A stretch of DNA of 64,000 bases from Pseudalkalibacillus berkeleyi (GCF_021608225.1 NZ_JAKIJS010000001.1:930001-994000), one strand, 5' to 3'; positions 18,053 to 26,918 are shown, counted from the first letter of the stretch. A program made the numbers and translations. The notes: generated by a model not told the origin, from the letters alone.

Positions 18053-18078
18053 GGTGGGGGCAACCCCGCCTTTTCTTT
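18053..18078 (+). terminator. Terminator after khpA
   Basis: GGTGGGG at 18053-18059 pairs with CCCCGCC at 18064-18070 (one G-T pair, loop GCAA), followed by TTTTCTTT. It separates rpsP-khpA from rimM. Confidence 0.8.
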
Positions 18079-18108
18079 CATCTTTGACTAATAATGAACT
18101 ACGGATTT

Positions 18109-18125
18109 CCGACGCACAGGACGTG
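18109..18125 (+). repeat. Partial third copy of the 47-bp repeat
   Basis: CCGACGCACAGGACGTG is identical to the first 17 bases of the copy at 9211. Similarity is lost after it. It lies in the 249-base gap between khpA and rimM, where B. subtilis has ylqD. No ylqD-like frame is visible here, and no strong promoter for rimM was found. Confidence 0.7.
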
Positions 18126-18298
18126 ACTGCACTTAGTCGAAGATCGTTTCTCGATATTTTCAATCATCGGTCCTAATTCTTTAATGTCAGTTGTTCAAGT
18201 AGTTTTGGGGTGCTGATTGGATCTTATGCTTAGATGTATAGGTTATTCTTATTTTCATCAAGATAGTATCATTACAAACTTTAAATGGGGGAAGACGA

Positions 18299-18820
18299 AT
18301 GAGTGAATGGTTGAACGTTGGTAAAATTGTGAATACGCACGGTATAAAGGGAGAGGTCAGGGTTATTACGCGTTCAGATTTTCCGGATGAGCGATATCAA
18401 GTAGGCTCCGAGCTTTTTTTGTTTCTCCCAAATCAAAAGGATCCGGTTTCTTTGACTGTGCGGACCCATCGTAAACATAAACAATTCGACTTAGTTTCAT
18501 TTGAGGGTTATCCTAATATTAACGATGTTGAATCATTTCGAGACGGTTTGTTAAAAGTGCAGAAAGATAAGCTTGAAGATTTGCCGGAAGGCGAGTTTTA
18601 TTATTATGAAATTATTGGTTGTGAAGTATTTACGGATCAGGATGTTCTCCTCGGTTCTGTTAAGGAGATTTTATCACCTGGTGCAAATGATGTATGGGTG
18701 ATCCAGTCTAAGGAAACGAAGAAGGAGATTCTTATTCCGTATATAGACTCTGTCGTAAAAGACGTTGATATTGACAATCAGAAAATCACAATTACACCAA
18801 TAGAAGGTCTTTTGGAATGA
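18299..18820 (+). CDS. rimM: Ribosome maturation factor RimM
   Basis: RimM binds the 30S head through S19 and helps 16S rRNA processing. The 173-residue protein has the N-terminal RimM domain starting [20 protein letters not shown] and a C-terminal PRC-barrel (about 97-172) with [13 protein letters not shown] and [14 protein letters not shown]. Its last codons overlap the trmD start by 4 bases (ATGA), so translation is coupled. Confidence 0.95.
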   Translation: MSEWLNVGKIVNTHGIKGEVRVITRSDFPDERYQVGSELFLFLPNQKDPVSLTVRTHRKHKQFDLVSFEGYPNINDVESFRDGLLKVQKDKLEDLPEGEFYYYEIIGCEVFTDQDVLLGSVKEILSPGANDVWVIQSKETKKEILIPYIDSVVKDVDIDNQKITITPIEGLLE

Positions 18821-19551
18821 AGATAGATATTTTAACCCTTTTTCCCCAAATGTTTGATGGTGTGCTTAATAGTTCGATATTAAAAAAAGCACAGGATAAA
18901 GGCGCAGTTGAATATGGAGTTACGGATTTTCGAAACTATGCAGCTAATAAGCATTACAAAGTGGATGATTATCCTTATGGCGGTGGAGCGGGTATGGTTC
19001 TTGCAGCACAGCCGTTGTTTGACGCTGTGGAAGCTTTAACAGAAGAAGCTGAGACAACTAACCCTCGAATCATACTCATGTGCCCGCAAGGAGAACGCTT
19101 AACGCAAAGGAAATTAGAAGAGCTTGCTGAAGAGGATCATTTAATTTTTGTTTGTGGTCATTATGAAGGATATGACGAACGTATTAGAGAGTATCTCGTT
19201 ACAGATGAAATCTCAATAGGTGACTATGTACTAACTGGAGGCGAGCTCGCTTCCATGGTTGTGATTGATGGCGTGACTCGATTACTGCCAGAAGTTTTAG
19301 GAAACCAAGAATCTGCGTTAAAGGACTCACATTCATCTGGTATGCTTGAGCATCCACATTATACGAGGCCAGCTGATTTCCGAGGTATGCAAGTGCCTGA
19401 TATTCTATTATCTGGACATCATGAGAAAATAGAGCGTTGGCGTTATTTACAATCTTTGAAACGAACATATGAGCGTAGACCTGATTTAATTGACTTTGAA
19501 TCCTTGTCAGAAGAAGAGCAGCAGTATTTGAAAGACAGCTCTGGAAAATGA
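18817..19551 (+). CDS. trmD: tRNA (guanine-37-N1)-methyltransferase
   Basis: TrmD methylates G37 next to the anticodon, preventing frameshifts. The 244-residue SPOUT enzyme starts [15 protein letters not shown], has [17 protein letters not shown] near 50, and the knot region [11 protein letters not shown] and [13 protein letters not shown] near 110-140. It is translationally coupled to rimM. rplS follows after 156 bases with its own promoter and leader. Confidence 0.97.
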   Translation: MKIDILTLFPQMFDGVLNSSILKKAQDKGAVEYGVTDFRNYAANKHYKVDDYPYGGGAGMVLAAQPLFDAVEALTEEAETTNPRIILMCPQGERLTQRKLEELAEEDHLIFVCGHYEGYDERIREYLVTDEISIGDYVLTGGELASMVVIDGVTRLLPEVLGNQESALKDSHSSGMLEHPHYTRPADFRGMQVPDILLSGHHEKIERWRYLQSLKRTYERRPDLIDFESLSEEEQQYLKDSSGK

Positions 19552-19582
19552 TAAATAATCTAAAGAAATCTTCATAGAAATA

Positions 19583-19611
19583 TTGCCTCTTTTAGGACGA
19601 TATGCTATGAT
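19583..19611 (+). promoter_or_regulatory. Sigma-A promoter for rplS
   Basis: TTGCCT at 19583-19588 and TATGAT at 19606-19611 are separated by 17 bases. The predicted start near 19618 coincides with the beginning of the structured leader. Confidence 0.7.
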
Positions 19612-19615
19612 AATC

Positions 19616-19700
19616 TTTGTGGCTTGTGCCACTTGATTACGATGTTCCGCTGTTATGATGGTAAAAAGGCATAAACAAGAACATTTGTAAGGAAGGAGGA
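19616..19700 (+). ncRNA. Probable ribosomal protein L19 leader
   Basis: The leader opens with a clear stem, GTGGC at 19619-19623 and GCCAC at 19628-19632. A segment TTACGATGTTCCGCTGTTA follows, resembling the conserved core I remember for the Firmicute L19 leader. The position directly after a promoter and before rplS fits an autoregulatory element to which L19 binds. A covariance-model search would decide this. Confidence 0.6.
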
Positions 19701-19707
19701 ATACCCG

Positions 19708-20055
19708 ATGCAACAACTACTTAATGATATTACTAAAGAGCAGTTGAAAACTGATTTACCTGAGTTCCGTGCTGGAGACACAGTACGTATCGACGTAAAG
19801 GTTGTCGAAGGAACTCGTGAGCGTATCCAGGTATTCGAAGGTGTTGTCATTAAACGCCGTGGATCTGGCATCAGTGAAACATTTACTGTACGTAAAATTT
19901 CTTACGGAGTTGGAGTTGAACGTGCTTTCCCAGTACACTCTCCAAAAGTCGCTAAGATTGAAGTAGTACGTCACGGTAAAGTACGTCGTGCTAAGCTTTA
20001 CTATCTACGTGCACTACGTGGAAAAGCTGCACGAATCAAAGAGATTCGCAGATAA
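19708..20055 (+). CDS. rplS: 50S ribosomal protein L19
   Basis: L19 sits at the interface of the 30S and 50S subunits. The 115-residue protein has the standard [39 protein letters not shown] and C-terminal [27 protein letters not shown] is a strong ribosome binding site. A clean terminator follows, and an upstream leader probably mediates feedback control. Confidence 0.98.
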   Translation: MQQLLNDITKEQLKTDLPEFRAGDTVRIDVKVVEGTRERIQVFEGVVIKRRGSGISETFTVRKISYGVGVERAFPVHSPKVAKIEVVRHGKVRRAKLYYLRALRGKAARIKEIRR

Positions 20056-20071
20056 GAGAATTAAACACAAG

Positions 20072-20099
20072 AAGGAGCTTGGAAACAAGCTCCTTTTTT
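20072..20099 (+). terminator. Rho-independent terminator after rplS
   Basis: AAGGAGCTTG at 20072-20081 pairs perfectly with CAAGCTCCTT at 20086-20095 around a GAAA loop and runs into TTTTTT. Confidence 0.95.
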
Positions 20100-20214
20100 C
20101 ATACATTAAGATATCGTTTTCAAATACATATACAAATGAATGGATTAGAAAGTTATAATGATAATAATTATAGGAAAATGAAAGATTTTGCAATGAGTAA
20201 AACGAGGTGGAGAA

Positions 20215-20766
20215 ATGGCAAAGGGAAAAAGTGAATCCTGGGAATGGATGAAAGCGTTAGTTATTGCGCTACTGATTGCAGCCGGCATTCGATACTTTTT
20301 ATTTGCTCCGATCGTAGTAGATGGTGAATCTATGATGCCAACCCTACAAAACGGTGATCGGATGATCGTTAATAAGGTCAGCTATGATATTGGGGAGCCG
20401 AAGCGCTTCGATATCGTCGTATTTAATGCACCTGAAGGGAAAGACTACATAAAAAGGATCATCGGTCTGCCAGGGGATGAAATTGAGTATAAAGATGACA
20501 CTTTATATGTGAACGGAAAAAAGGTCCCCGAACCTTATTTAAAGGCTTACAAGGAATCTAATCAAAACGGTAACCTTACTTATGATTTTCAATTGAGCGA
20601 ACAAATCGGTACACAAACTGTTCCAAAAGGACATATTTTCGTTATGGGGGACAATAGACAACATAGTAAAGATAGCCGAAACATCGGTGCTGTACAAATG
20701 GATGCAATAATAGGCAAAGCGAACGTGGTTTTCTGGCCCGTTGCGCACTTTAATGTATTAGAGTAG
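20215..20766 (+). CDS. lepB: Type I signal peptidase
   Basis: This membrane enzyme removes signal peptides from exported proteins. The 183-residue protein has one N-terminal membrane segment (about 13-33) and the catalytic pair Ser39 in DGESMMPTL and Lys80 in DYIKRIIGLPGDE. The C-terminal box GHIFVMGDNRQHSKDSR is also present. This is the SipS-type prokaryotic form. TATAAT at 20154-20159 may be a -10 without a clear -35. It lies between rplS and rbgA, where B. subtilis has no gene. The stop is 9 bases before rbgA. Confidence 0.95.
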   Translation: MAKGKSESWEWMKALVIALLIAAGIRYFLFAPIVVDGESMMPTLQNGDRMIVNKVSYDIGEPKRFDIVVFNAPEGKDYIKRIIGLPGDEIEYKDDTLYVNGKKVPEPYLKAYKESNQNGNLTYDFQLSEQIGTQTVPKGHIFVMGDNRQHSKDSRNIGAVQMDAIIGKANVVFWPVAHFNVLE

Positions 20767-20775
20767 GTGAAAAGT

Positions 20776-21630
20776 ATGAAGCAAATTCAATGGTTTCCAG
20801 GTCATATGGCAAAAGCAAGAAGAGAAATCACTGAAAGATTGAAGATGATTGATGTTGTATTTGAACTTGTAGATGCAAGAATCCCATTGTCTTCAAGGAA
20901 TCCGATGATTGATGATATCGTTGGGAATAAACCGAGGTTAATTCTATTGAATAAAGCAGATATGGCTGATCCTGCTATTACAAAACAGTGGGAAGCATAC
21001 TTTGAAGAACGAAACGTGCGTACTGTAACTGTAAATTCAAAATCAGGACAAGGGTTAAATCGTATACCTGAAATAGCAAAGGATCTAATGAAAGACAAAA
21101 TAAATAAAATGATTGAAAAAGGGGTCAAGCCAAGGGCTGTTCGTGCATTGATTCTCGGAATTCCAAATGTCGGGAAATCGACACTTATTAATAGACTAGC
21201 AAATAAGAAAATGGCTAAAACAGGCGACCGACCTGGTATCACACAACGTCAGCAGTGGATCAAAGTTGGCAAAGAGTTAGAGCTCCTAGATACACCTGGA
21301 ATTTTATGGCCGAAATTCGAAGATCAAACAACGGGCTTTAGATTAGCCGTAACGGGTGCTATAAAGGATGAAATTCTTGATTTTGGAGATGTTGCTTTCT
21401 TTGCAGTACAATATTTAAAAGAAGTTTATGGGGATCAATTAAGAGAGAGATACAAGCTTGAAGATTTGACTGCTCCACCTATTGAAGTTTTTGAAGAAAT
21501 CGGAAGGAAACGCGGTTGCCTACTAAAAGGCGGGGAAATTGATTATGATAAAGCTGCTGAAATTATCCTTCGAGACATTCGTTCCGAAAAACTAGGGGCG
21601 TTGTCATTTGAAAGACCCTCTGATTTCTAA
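20776..21630 (+). CDS. rbgA: Ribosome biogenesis GTPase RbgA (YlqF)
   Basis: RbgA is a circularly permuted GTPase needed for late assembly of the 50S subunit. The 284-residue protein shows the permuted order: NKAD (G4) near residue 58, then G1 GIPNVGKST near 128, G2 around RPGITQ, and DTPG (G3) near 172. The N-terminal [14 protein letters not shown] is diagnostic. GTG at 20767 is in frame, but AGGTGA at 20765-20770 supports ATG 20776. A strong terminator follows. Confidence 0.96.
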   Translation: MKQIQWFPGHMAKARREITERLKMIDVVFELVDARIPLSSRNPMIDDIVGNKPRLILLNKADMADPAITKQWEAYFEERNVRTVTVNSKSGQGLNRIPEIAKDLMKDKINKMIEKGVKPRAVRALILGIPNVGKSTLINRLANKKMAKTGDRPGITQRQQWIKVGKELELLDTPGILWPKFEDQTTGFRLAVTGAIKDEILDFGDVAFFAVQYLKEVYGDQLRERYKLEDLTAPPIEVFEEIGRKRGCLLKGGEIDYDKAAEIILRDIRSEKLGALSFERPSDF

Positions 21631-21677
21631 TTTATATGGGTTCTGAAAGATTATATAAAACATTTAAATAACAATTT

Positions 21678-21714
21678 AGTGACCTTGTTGAATCATTTGA
21701 CAAGGTCACTTTTG
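21678..21714 (+). terminator. Rho-independent terminator after rbgA
   Basis: AGTGACCTTGT at 21678-21688 pairs perfectly with ACAAGGTCACT at 21700-21710, followed by TTTTGT. It ends just before the rnhB ribosome binding site, so it may also act as an attenuator for rnhB. Confidence 0.85.
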
Positions 21715-21728
21715 TAAAGGGGATAACG

Positions 21729-22508
21729 ATGAAAGATCAATCAATTGATGAGATCAAAAAGCTTCTAAATACATACGAAGGAGATCTTCCTTCACAAATG
21801 ATTGAACAAATAGAGAGTGATAGCCGAAAAGGCGTGCAAAAGCTCTGGAATCAGTATTGTAAGCGAAAAAGTAAAGAACAGAGCCGCTTGAAGATGTACA
21901 TAGAAATGTCTCAGTTCGAGGAGAAACTTGAGAAAGAAGGATACCGTAGGATTGCAGGAGTTGATGAAGTAGGAAGGGGACCATTAGCAGGACCGGTAGT
22001 AGCTAGTGCTGTGATCCTTAATAAGGATACGAAGATCATCGGGTTGAATGACTCTAAGAAATTATCAGAGCGAGTTAGAGAGCAATTGTACGAAGAAATT
22101 ATTGAGCAGTCGATTGCAATAGGTGTAGGGATCGTTTCTGCTGAAGAGATTGATCAAATCAACATTTATCAGGCTAGTAAATTAGCGATGAAGAAAGCGA
22201 TTGAAGATCTGCCTATTGATCCTGATTATTTGTTAATTGACGCAATGAATTTAGATGTGGACTTGCCACAAGATAGTATTATTAAAGGGGATGCAAAAAG
22301 CGTTTCGATAGCAGCAGCCTCTATCATCGCCAAAGTAACGAGAGATCGCTACATGAAGAAAATGGAAGATATTTACCCTCACTACTCGTTTGGTAATAAT
22401 GTAGGGTATGGTACCGCTGAGCATCTGCAAGCATTAAGTCATTACGGGATCACTCCTGAACACCGTAAATCATTTGCACCGGTTGCTGAATTAATACCAA
22501 ACAAATGA
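21729..22508 (+). CDS. rnhB: Ribonuclease HII
   Basis: RNase HII cuts RNA in RNA-DNA hybrids and removes misincorporated ribonucleotides. The 259-residue protein has an N-terminal extension of about 70 residues common in Bacillus, then IAGVDEVGRGPLAGPVV with Asp79 and Glu80. Further catalytic aspartates lie in LLIDAMNLD and in the SIIAKVTRDRYM region. AAAGGGGAT precedes the ATG, 15 bases after a terminator stem. The order rbgA-rnhB-ylqG-ylqH-sucC matches B. subtilis. Confidence 0.95.
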   Translation: MKDQSIDEIKKLLNTYEGDLPSQMIEQIESDSRKGVQKLWNQYCKRKSKEQSRLKMYIEMSQFEEKLEKEGYRRIAGVDEVGRGPLAGPVVASAVILNKDTKIIGLNDSKKLSERVREQLYEEIIEQSIAIGVGIVSAEEIDQINIYQASKLAMKKAIEDLPIDPDYLLIDAMNLDVDLPQDSIIKGDAKSVSIAAASIIAKVTRDRYMKKMEDIYPHYSFGNNVGYGTAEHLQALSHYGITPEHRKSFAPVAELIPNK

Positions 22509-22559
22509 TAAAAACGGACGATATTATGTATAAGTAGATTTTGAAACGAGGCGGAAATC

Positions 22560-24077
22560 GTGAAAGCAATGCCAGTTGAATCAGTCATGAGTAGAATAGG
22601 GAAATTTAATACAACGATAGAACTGAAACCTGGTCAAATATTCTCTGGTAAAGTATTAGCGCTCTATCCAAATGATTTTGCGAAAATCCAATTAGCTGGG
22701 CGTAAGGTAAATGCACAATTGTTGACTGGGTTAACCTTAGGGGGGAAATATTGGTTTCAAGTAAAACCAAACTCGCATGGAACACTCCCTCTACTTTCCG
22801 TAGTGGAAAATAATAGAGTGCATCAGCCTCCATTACAGTCTTTGGGGATTGGGAAATTGCATCCGAACCTATCTAAATTAGTGCAGTCATTAGCCAATGA
22901 ACAACTGCCAATGACGAAAGATTTGATGGCGAAAGCTGATCAATGGATGAATCAAGTGTCTTCAGTGAGTAAAGGTATACAAGCGATTAAGACAATGGTT
23001 TATCAAAATTTACCTCAAACTGATGCTGTATTTAAAGCTTTGTACCACGTTCAAGATGACCAACCATTACATGCTCAATTGAATACACTAAAGCAATTGT
23101 TACATGGTCATAGTAAGACAAATAAGGGGTTTTCAAATGTCGAGCAAATCATTAGTCGGATCTTAACAAGTTCACACCAAACAAGCGGGATTGATACGCT
23201 TAAACAATTGGTACACATACATAATAGAACAGACATTGACCCATCGACACAAAGTCAGTTGAAAGAAATCTTTCGTTCACTCGATCTTAACCTACCTGCA
23301 GTAAATAAAGGCTCTAATACCATACAATCGGATGCACAATTCCTTAAAGCACTGAACTTACCGATGAATAAAGCAACTGCAGAATTACAAATTCAACATA
23401 AATTAAGTCAGATGAGTGACGCATTACAAAAGACGGTTCAGTCTCTTACAGATAATGAAGTGGCAAAGCCTCAGCTAAAGTTAATTGAGACAATGAAAAG
23501 CCTAGGACTTACCCTTGAAAGGGATATGATTCATAATCAACTAAACGTACGAGATCAATTTACACAATTAAAGCCTAGTCTAGTGAATCTGTTATCGGAA
23601 GAAGTCTCATTACAGGTACGAGAAAAGGCTGAAACGCTTTTACATCGTATAACCGGTCAACAACTGGTTCATTCGAATGAAAATCATTCATTAACCTCAC
23701 TGTTCTATCAAATACCGATTCATTTCAAGGAATGGAAAAGTGATCTATTGATGAAGTGGGATATGAAAAAAGACCAATCCGGAAAAATAGATGAAGATTT
23801 CAGTCGTATTTTATTTTACCTCGATCTACAGAATATGAAAGAAACAGTGATCGATATGAATGTTCAAAATCGTATCGTATCAATCAAGATTGTGAATGAT
23901 CATGATCTAGCTAATCAATTAATTCCAGCATTTAAAGACATACTGAGTGATCGCCTCGGAGAAATCGGATATCAATTATCGAGTGTGAAAGTTGAACTTA
24001 CTGAAAACCAAGGGGATGCTTTGTTTCGACATAAGTCTATTGATCAGACGAGGCAAGGAGTGGACTTTACCATATGA
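22560..24077 (+). CDS. ylqG: YlqG-like protein with FliK-like C-terminus
   Basis: The position matches B. subtilis ylqG, a gene without known function. The 505-residue protein has no signal peptide. The N-terminal part (about 18-95) looks like a small beta-rich domain with GQIFSGKVLALYPNDFAKIQ. The middle is helical, and the C-terminus (about 410-495) has the strand-helix-strand plan of FliK C-terminal domains: VIDMNVQNRIVSIKIVND, ANQLIPAFKDILSDRL, SSVKVEL. The start GTG at 22560 follows GAGGCGG. It overlaps ylqH by 4 bases. Pairing of a FliK-like and an FlhB-like protein suggests an accessory export role; this is inference. Confidence 0.7.
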   Translation: MKAMPVESVMSRIGKFNTTIELKPGQIFSGKVLALYPNDFAKIQLAGRKVNAQLLTGLTLGGKYWFQVKPNSHGTLPLLSVVENNRVHQPPLQSLGIGKLHPNLSKLVQSLANEQLPMTKDLMAKADQWMNQVSSVSKGIQAIKTMVYQNLPQTDAVFKALYHVQDDQPLHAQLNTLKQLLHGHSKTNKGFSNVEQIISRILTSSHQTSGIDTLKQLVHIHNRTDIDPSTQSQLKEIFRSLDLNLPAVNKGSNTIQSDAQFLKALNLPMNKATAELQIQHKLSQMSDALQKTVQSLTDNEVAKPQLKLIETMKSLGLTLERDMIHNQLNVRDQFTQLKPSLVNLLSEEVSLQVREKAETLLHRITGQQLVHSNENHSLTSLFYQIPIHFKEWKSDLLMKWDMKKDQSGKIDEDFSRILFYLDLQNMKETVIDMNVQNRIVSIKIVNDHDLANQLIPAFKDILSDRLGEIGYQLSSVKVELTENQGDALFRHKSIDQTRQGVDFTI

Positions 24078-24349
24078 GTCAAGAATATAGAAAGTCAGCC
24101 GTTGCACTAAAATATGAACAAAATGGCTCTACCGCACCAAAAGTAATAGCAAAAGGAAAAGGAGATACAGCTGAGGAAATATTAAAGCGAGCGATGGATC
24201 ATGGTATTCCAGTACAAGAGGACGCCTCACTTGTTCATTTATTGTCTCAATTGGAGATTAACAAGGAGATCCCACCCAACCTATATCAAGCGGTTGCAGA
24301 AGTATTTGCGTTCATCTACCAATTAGATAAATCCTTAAAGCCAAAATGA
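24074..24349 (+). CDS. ylqH: FlhB C-terminal domain-like protein
   Basis: The 91-residue protein resembles the cytoplasmic C-terminal domain of FlhB, with AVALKYEQNGSTAPKVIAKGKG, AMDHGIPVQEDASLVHLLSQL and QAVAEVFAFIYQLDK. Compare AIALKYDEDKMNAPVIVAKG in FlhB of this window. It has no membrane segments and lacks the NPTH self-cleavage site, starting instead just after where that would be. It overlaps ylqG by 4 bases (ATGA). Related stand-alone proteins can stand in for the FlhB C-terminus in export. The downstream spore gene promoter begins at its stop codon. Confidence 0.85.
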   Translation: MSQEYRKSAVALKYEQNGSTAPKVIAKGKGDTAEEILKRAMDHGIPVQEDASLVHLLSQLEINKEIPPNLYQAVAEVFAFIYQLDKSLKPK

Positions 24350-24379
24350 ACATAAGGTAAAGGAGTTTTCCACATACTA
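24350..24379 (+). promoter_or_regulatory. Candidate sigma-G (forespore) promoter
   Basis: CATACTA at 24373-24379 fits the sigma-G -10 consensus CATWHTA at every position. ACATA at 24350-24354, 18 bases upstream, fits the -35 consensus GHATR except the first base. It lies 27 bases before the ATG of a spore-protein-like gene, exactly where such a promoter is expected. Confidence 0.6.
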
Positions 24380-24405
24380 TTGAAAAATAGTGAGGTGAAA
24401 CGTAA

Positions 24406-24564
24406 ATGAAAAGGAATGCATTAGACGTCCAAGGCTGTGATCAAGCTGTAAAAGGTTTTCGTGAGGAGTTTGCTGAAGAGTTCGGGATATATCGCCCGGC
24501 AGCAGAGCGGGAATCCATTACAAAAAAAATAGTAGACGAAAACCAAAAAGAGAAAGATTGTTAA
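24406..24564 (+). CDS. Short alpha/beta-type small acid-soluble spore protein-like
   Basis: A 52-codon gene runs from ATG 24406 to TAA, preceded by GTGAGGTGA. Residues 10-28 (GCDQAVKGFREEFAEEFGI) align with the conserved block GAAQAIDQMKLEIASEFGV of alpha/beta SASPs at 8 of 19 identical positions. ITKKIV at 38-43 matches ITKRLV. The GPR protease site would be between Glu21 and Phe22. The Gly/Asn-rich middle segment of normal SASPs (65-70 residues) is missing, and there are two cysteines, at 11 and 52. Such proteins coat DNA in spores. A sigma-G-like promoter precedes it and a terminator follows, so it is a free-standing unit. Full DNA-binding ability is uncertain. Confidence 0.72.
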   Translation: MKRNALDVQGCDQAVKGFREEFAEEFGIYRPAAERESITKKIVDENQKEKDC

Positions 24565-24572
24565 TTTTGAAA

Positions 24573-24605
24573 GGGCTGACCTGGATTTAATCGTCAGCCT
24601 TTTTA
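24573..24605 (+). terminator. Terminator after the SASP-like gene
   Basis: GGCTGAC at 24574-24580 pairs with GTCAGCC at 24593-24599 and is followed by TTTTT. Confidence 0.88.
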
Positions 24606-24702
24606 CAATTCCATAATTATCAGTATTATTCCAACATTTGTGTCATAATTGATGAGAATGTCGGGAGAATTCTTGTTTTTCTGAGGATTTACAACACAAC
24701 GG

Positions 24703-24731
24703 TAGACATAAGAGCGGTTTATTTATACAAT
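24703..24731 (+). promoter_or_regulatory. Candidate sigma-A promoter for sucCD
   Basis: TAGACA at 24703-24708 and TACAAT at 24726-24731 are spaced by 17 bases, each one mismatch from consensus. The predicted start leaves a leader of about 40 bases before sucC. Confidence 0.6.
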
Positions 24732-24776
24732 AATAACGGTGTTGCATAGATTAGACACATGATAGGAGGATGGAGA

Positions 24777-25937
24777 ATGAATATCCACGAGTATCAAGGA
24801 AAAGAACTCTTGAGAAAGTACGGGGTATCAGTTCCAAATGGAAAGGTTGCATATACGCCCAAAGAAGCGGTAGATGCAGCAAAAGAACTCGGTACTGAAA
24901 TCAATGTAGTTAAAGCTCAAATTCACGCAGGCGGACGAGGGAAAGCCGGCGGTGTAAAAGTTGCTAAAAATCTTGATGAAGTGCGTACATATGCTGAAGA
25001 GATTTTAGGCAAAACTCTAGTTACCCATCAAACAGGTCCTGAAGGTAAGGAAGTAAAGCGCTTACTTATCGAGGAAGGCTGTGACATCAAGCAAGAATAT
25101 TATGTTGGTCTAGTAATGGACCGTGCTACTTCACGTGTCGTCATGATGGCTTCAGAAGAAGGCGGAACAGAAATTGAAGAAGTAGCAGAAAAGACACCAG
25201 AAAAAATCTTTAAAGAAGTGATCGATCCTGTTGTCGGCCTTAGTGCATATCAGGCTCGTCGTCTTGCTTTTAACATTAATATGCCTAAAGAACTTGTCAA
25301 CAAAACTGTTAAGTTCATGATGGGCTTATACACTGCATTTGTTGAAAAGGATTGTTCAATTGCTGAAATCAATCCTCTCGTTACAACTGGAGATGGCAAC
25401 GTCATGGCACTAGATGCGAAATTGAACTTCGATCCAAATGCGTTGTTCCGTCATAAAGATATTGTCGAGTTCCGTGATTTAGATGAAGAAGATTCGAAAG
25501 AGATTGAAGCTTCTAAATATGACCTTAGCTATATCTCTCTAGATGGAAATATCGGTTGTATGGTTAACGGTGCAGGTCTTGCTATGTCCACAATGGATAT
25601 CATCAAGCATTACGGCGGAGATCCCGCGAACTTCCTTGACGTTGGGGGCGGTGCAACTGCTGAAAAGGTAACTGAAGCATTCAAAATCATTCTTTCTGAT
25701 AAGAATGTTAAAGGAATCTTTGTCAACATTTTCGGTGGAATCATGAAATGTGATGTCATCGCTGAAGGTGTTATCGAAGCAACAAAACAAGTTGGTCTCG
25801 AGCTTCCACTAGTTGTCCGTTTGGAAGGAACGAACGTTGACCTTGGGAAGAAATTGTTGAGCGAGTCCGGATTGAATATTACCGCAGCTGAGTCAATGGC
25901 TGACGGTGCAGAAAAAATCGTTTCACTAGTGAAGTAG
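24777..25937 (+). CDS. sucC: Succinyl-CoA synthetase, beta subunit (ADP-forming)
   Basis: SucC binds nucleotide and, with SucD, converts succinyl-CoA to succinate with ATP synthesis in the TCA cycle. The 386-residue protein starts [17 protein letters not shown] and has the ATP-grasp domain (about 8-230) with [16 protein letters not shown] near 45 and EINPLV near 198. A C-terminal CoA-ligase domain carries [18 protein letters not shown] near 256. GGAGGATGG places the start at ATG 24777 instead of the in-frame ATG at 24759. sucD follows 18 bases later. Confidence 0.97.
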   Translation: MNIHEYQGKELLRKYGVSVPNGKVAYTPKEAVDAAKELGTEINVVKAQIHAGGRGKAGGVKVAKNLDEVRTYAEEILGKTLVTHQTGPEGKEVKRLLIEEGCDIKQEYYVGLVMDRATSRVVMMASEEGGTEIEEVAEKTPEKIFKEVIDPVVGLSAYQARRLAFNINMPKELVNKTVKFMMGLYTAFVEKDCSIAEINPLVTTGDGNVMALDAKLNFDPNALFRHKDIVEFRDLDEEDSKEIEASKYDLSYISLDGNIGCMVNGAGLAMSTMDIIKHYGGDPANFLDVGGGATAEKVTEAFKIILSDKNVKGIFVNIFGGIMKCDVIAEGVIEATKQVGLELPLVVRLEGTNVDLGKKLLSESGLNITAAESMADGAEKIVSLVK

Positions 25938-25955
25938 AAAGGTGGGGAAAACTCG

Positions 25956-26861
25956 ATGAGCGTTTTTATTAATAAAGATACGAAAGTTATCGTTCAAGGG
26001 ATTACTGGTTCTACAGCCCTTTTTCATACAAAACAAATGCTTGAGTACGGTACTAAAATCGTAGGTGGAGTAACACCTGGTAAAGGTGGAACTGAGGTAG
26101 AAGGAGTACCTGTTTTCAATACTGTTGAAGATGCAGTTAAAGAAACAGGTGCAAATGCTTCTGTAATCTATGTACCAGCACCATTTGCAGCAGATGCGAT
26201 TTTGGAAGCTGTAGATGCGGAGCTAGATTTGGCAATCTGTATTACTGAACATATCCCTGTGTTGGATATGGTTAAAGTTAAGCGTTATATGGAAGGTAAG
26301 AAAACACGCTTGGTTGGGCCGAACTGCCCAGGTGTTATTACGCCAGATGAGTGCAAGATTGGAATCATGCCTGGATACATCCATACAAAAGGACATGTCG
26401 GGGTTGTTTCACGTTCTGGTACATTAACATATGAAGCTGTTCATCAGCTTTCTGAGGCAGGCATTGGACAATCCACAGCAGTTGGTATTGGTGGAGATCC
26501 AGTCAATGGAACAGACTTCATCGACTCTCTAAAAGCCTTTAATGAAGATGATGACACATATGCAGTTATCATGATCGGTGAAATTGGCGGTACTGCTGAG
26601 GAAGAAGCTGCGGAATGGGTGAAAGCAAACATGACCAAGCCTGTTGTAGGCTTTATCGGTGGTCAAACTGCACCTCCAGGAAAACGAATGGGACATGCAG
26701 GTGCTATCATTTCTGGTGGTAAAGGTACAGCTGAAGAGAAAATCAAGACGATGAACGCTTGTGGCATTAAAGTGGCTGAAACGCCATCTGTTATGGGTGA
26801 AACACTTATTTCAGTTTTGAAAGAAAAAGGACTACTTGAAAGTTGTATGACTGTTAAATAA
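25956..26861 (+). CDS. sucD: Succinyl-CoA synthetase, alpha subunit
   Basis: SucD binds CoA and carries the phospho-histidine intermediate of the reaction shared with SucC. The 301-residue protein has the CoA-binding start [35 protein letters not shown] near 120, and the active-site histidine in [14 protein letters not shown] near 245. It is co-transcribed with sucC and followed by a hairpin terminator. Confidence 0.97.
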   Translation: MSVFINKDTKVIVQGITGSTALFHTKQMLEYGTKIVGGVTPGKGGTEVEGVPVFNTVEDAVKETGANASVIYVPAPFAADAILEAVDAELDLAICITEHIPVLDMVKVKRYMEGKKTRLVGPNCPGVITPDECKIGIMPGYIHTKGHVGVVSRSGTLTYEAVHQLSEAGIGQSTAVGIGGDPVNGTDFIDSLKAFNEDDDTYAVIMIGEIGGTAEEEAAEWVKANMTKPVVGFIGGQTAPPGKRMGHAGAIISGGKGTAEEKIKTMNACGIKVAETPSVMGETLISVLKEKGLLESCMTVK

Positions 26862-26882
26862 TACATCTTCAAAATATGAAAT

Positions 26883-26917
26883 TGGGGCTGACTCTTAGGG
26901 TCAGTCCCATTTCCTTT
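26883..26917 (+). terminator. Terminator after sucD
   Basis: TGGGGCTGAC at 26883-26892 pairs with GTCAGTCCCA at 26900-26909 (one G-T pair); the tail TTTCCTTTC is pyrimidine-rich but broken by C. Confidence 0.75.
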
Positions 26918-26918
26918 C

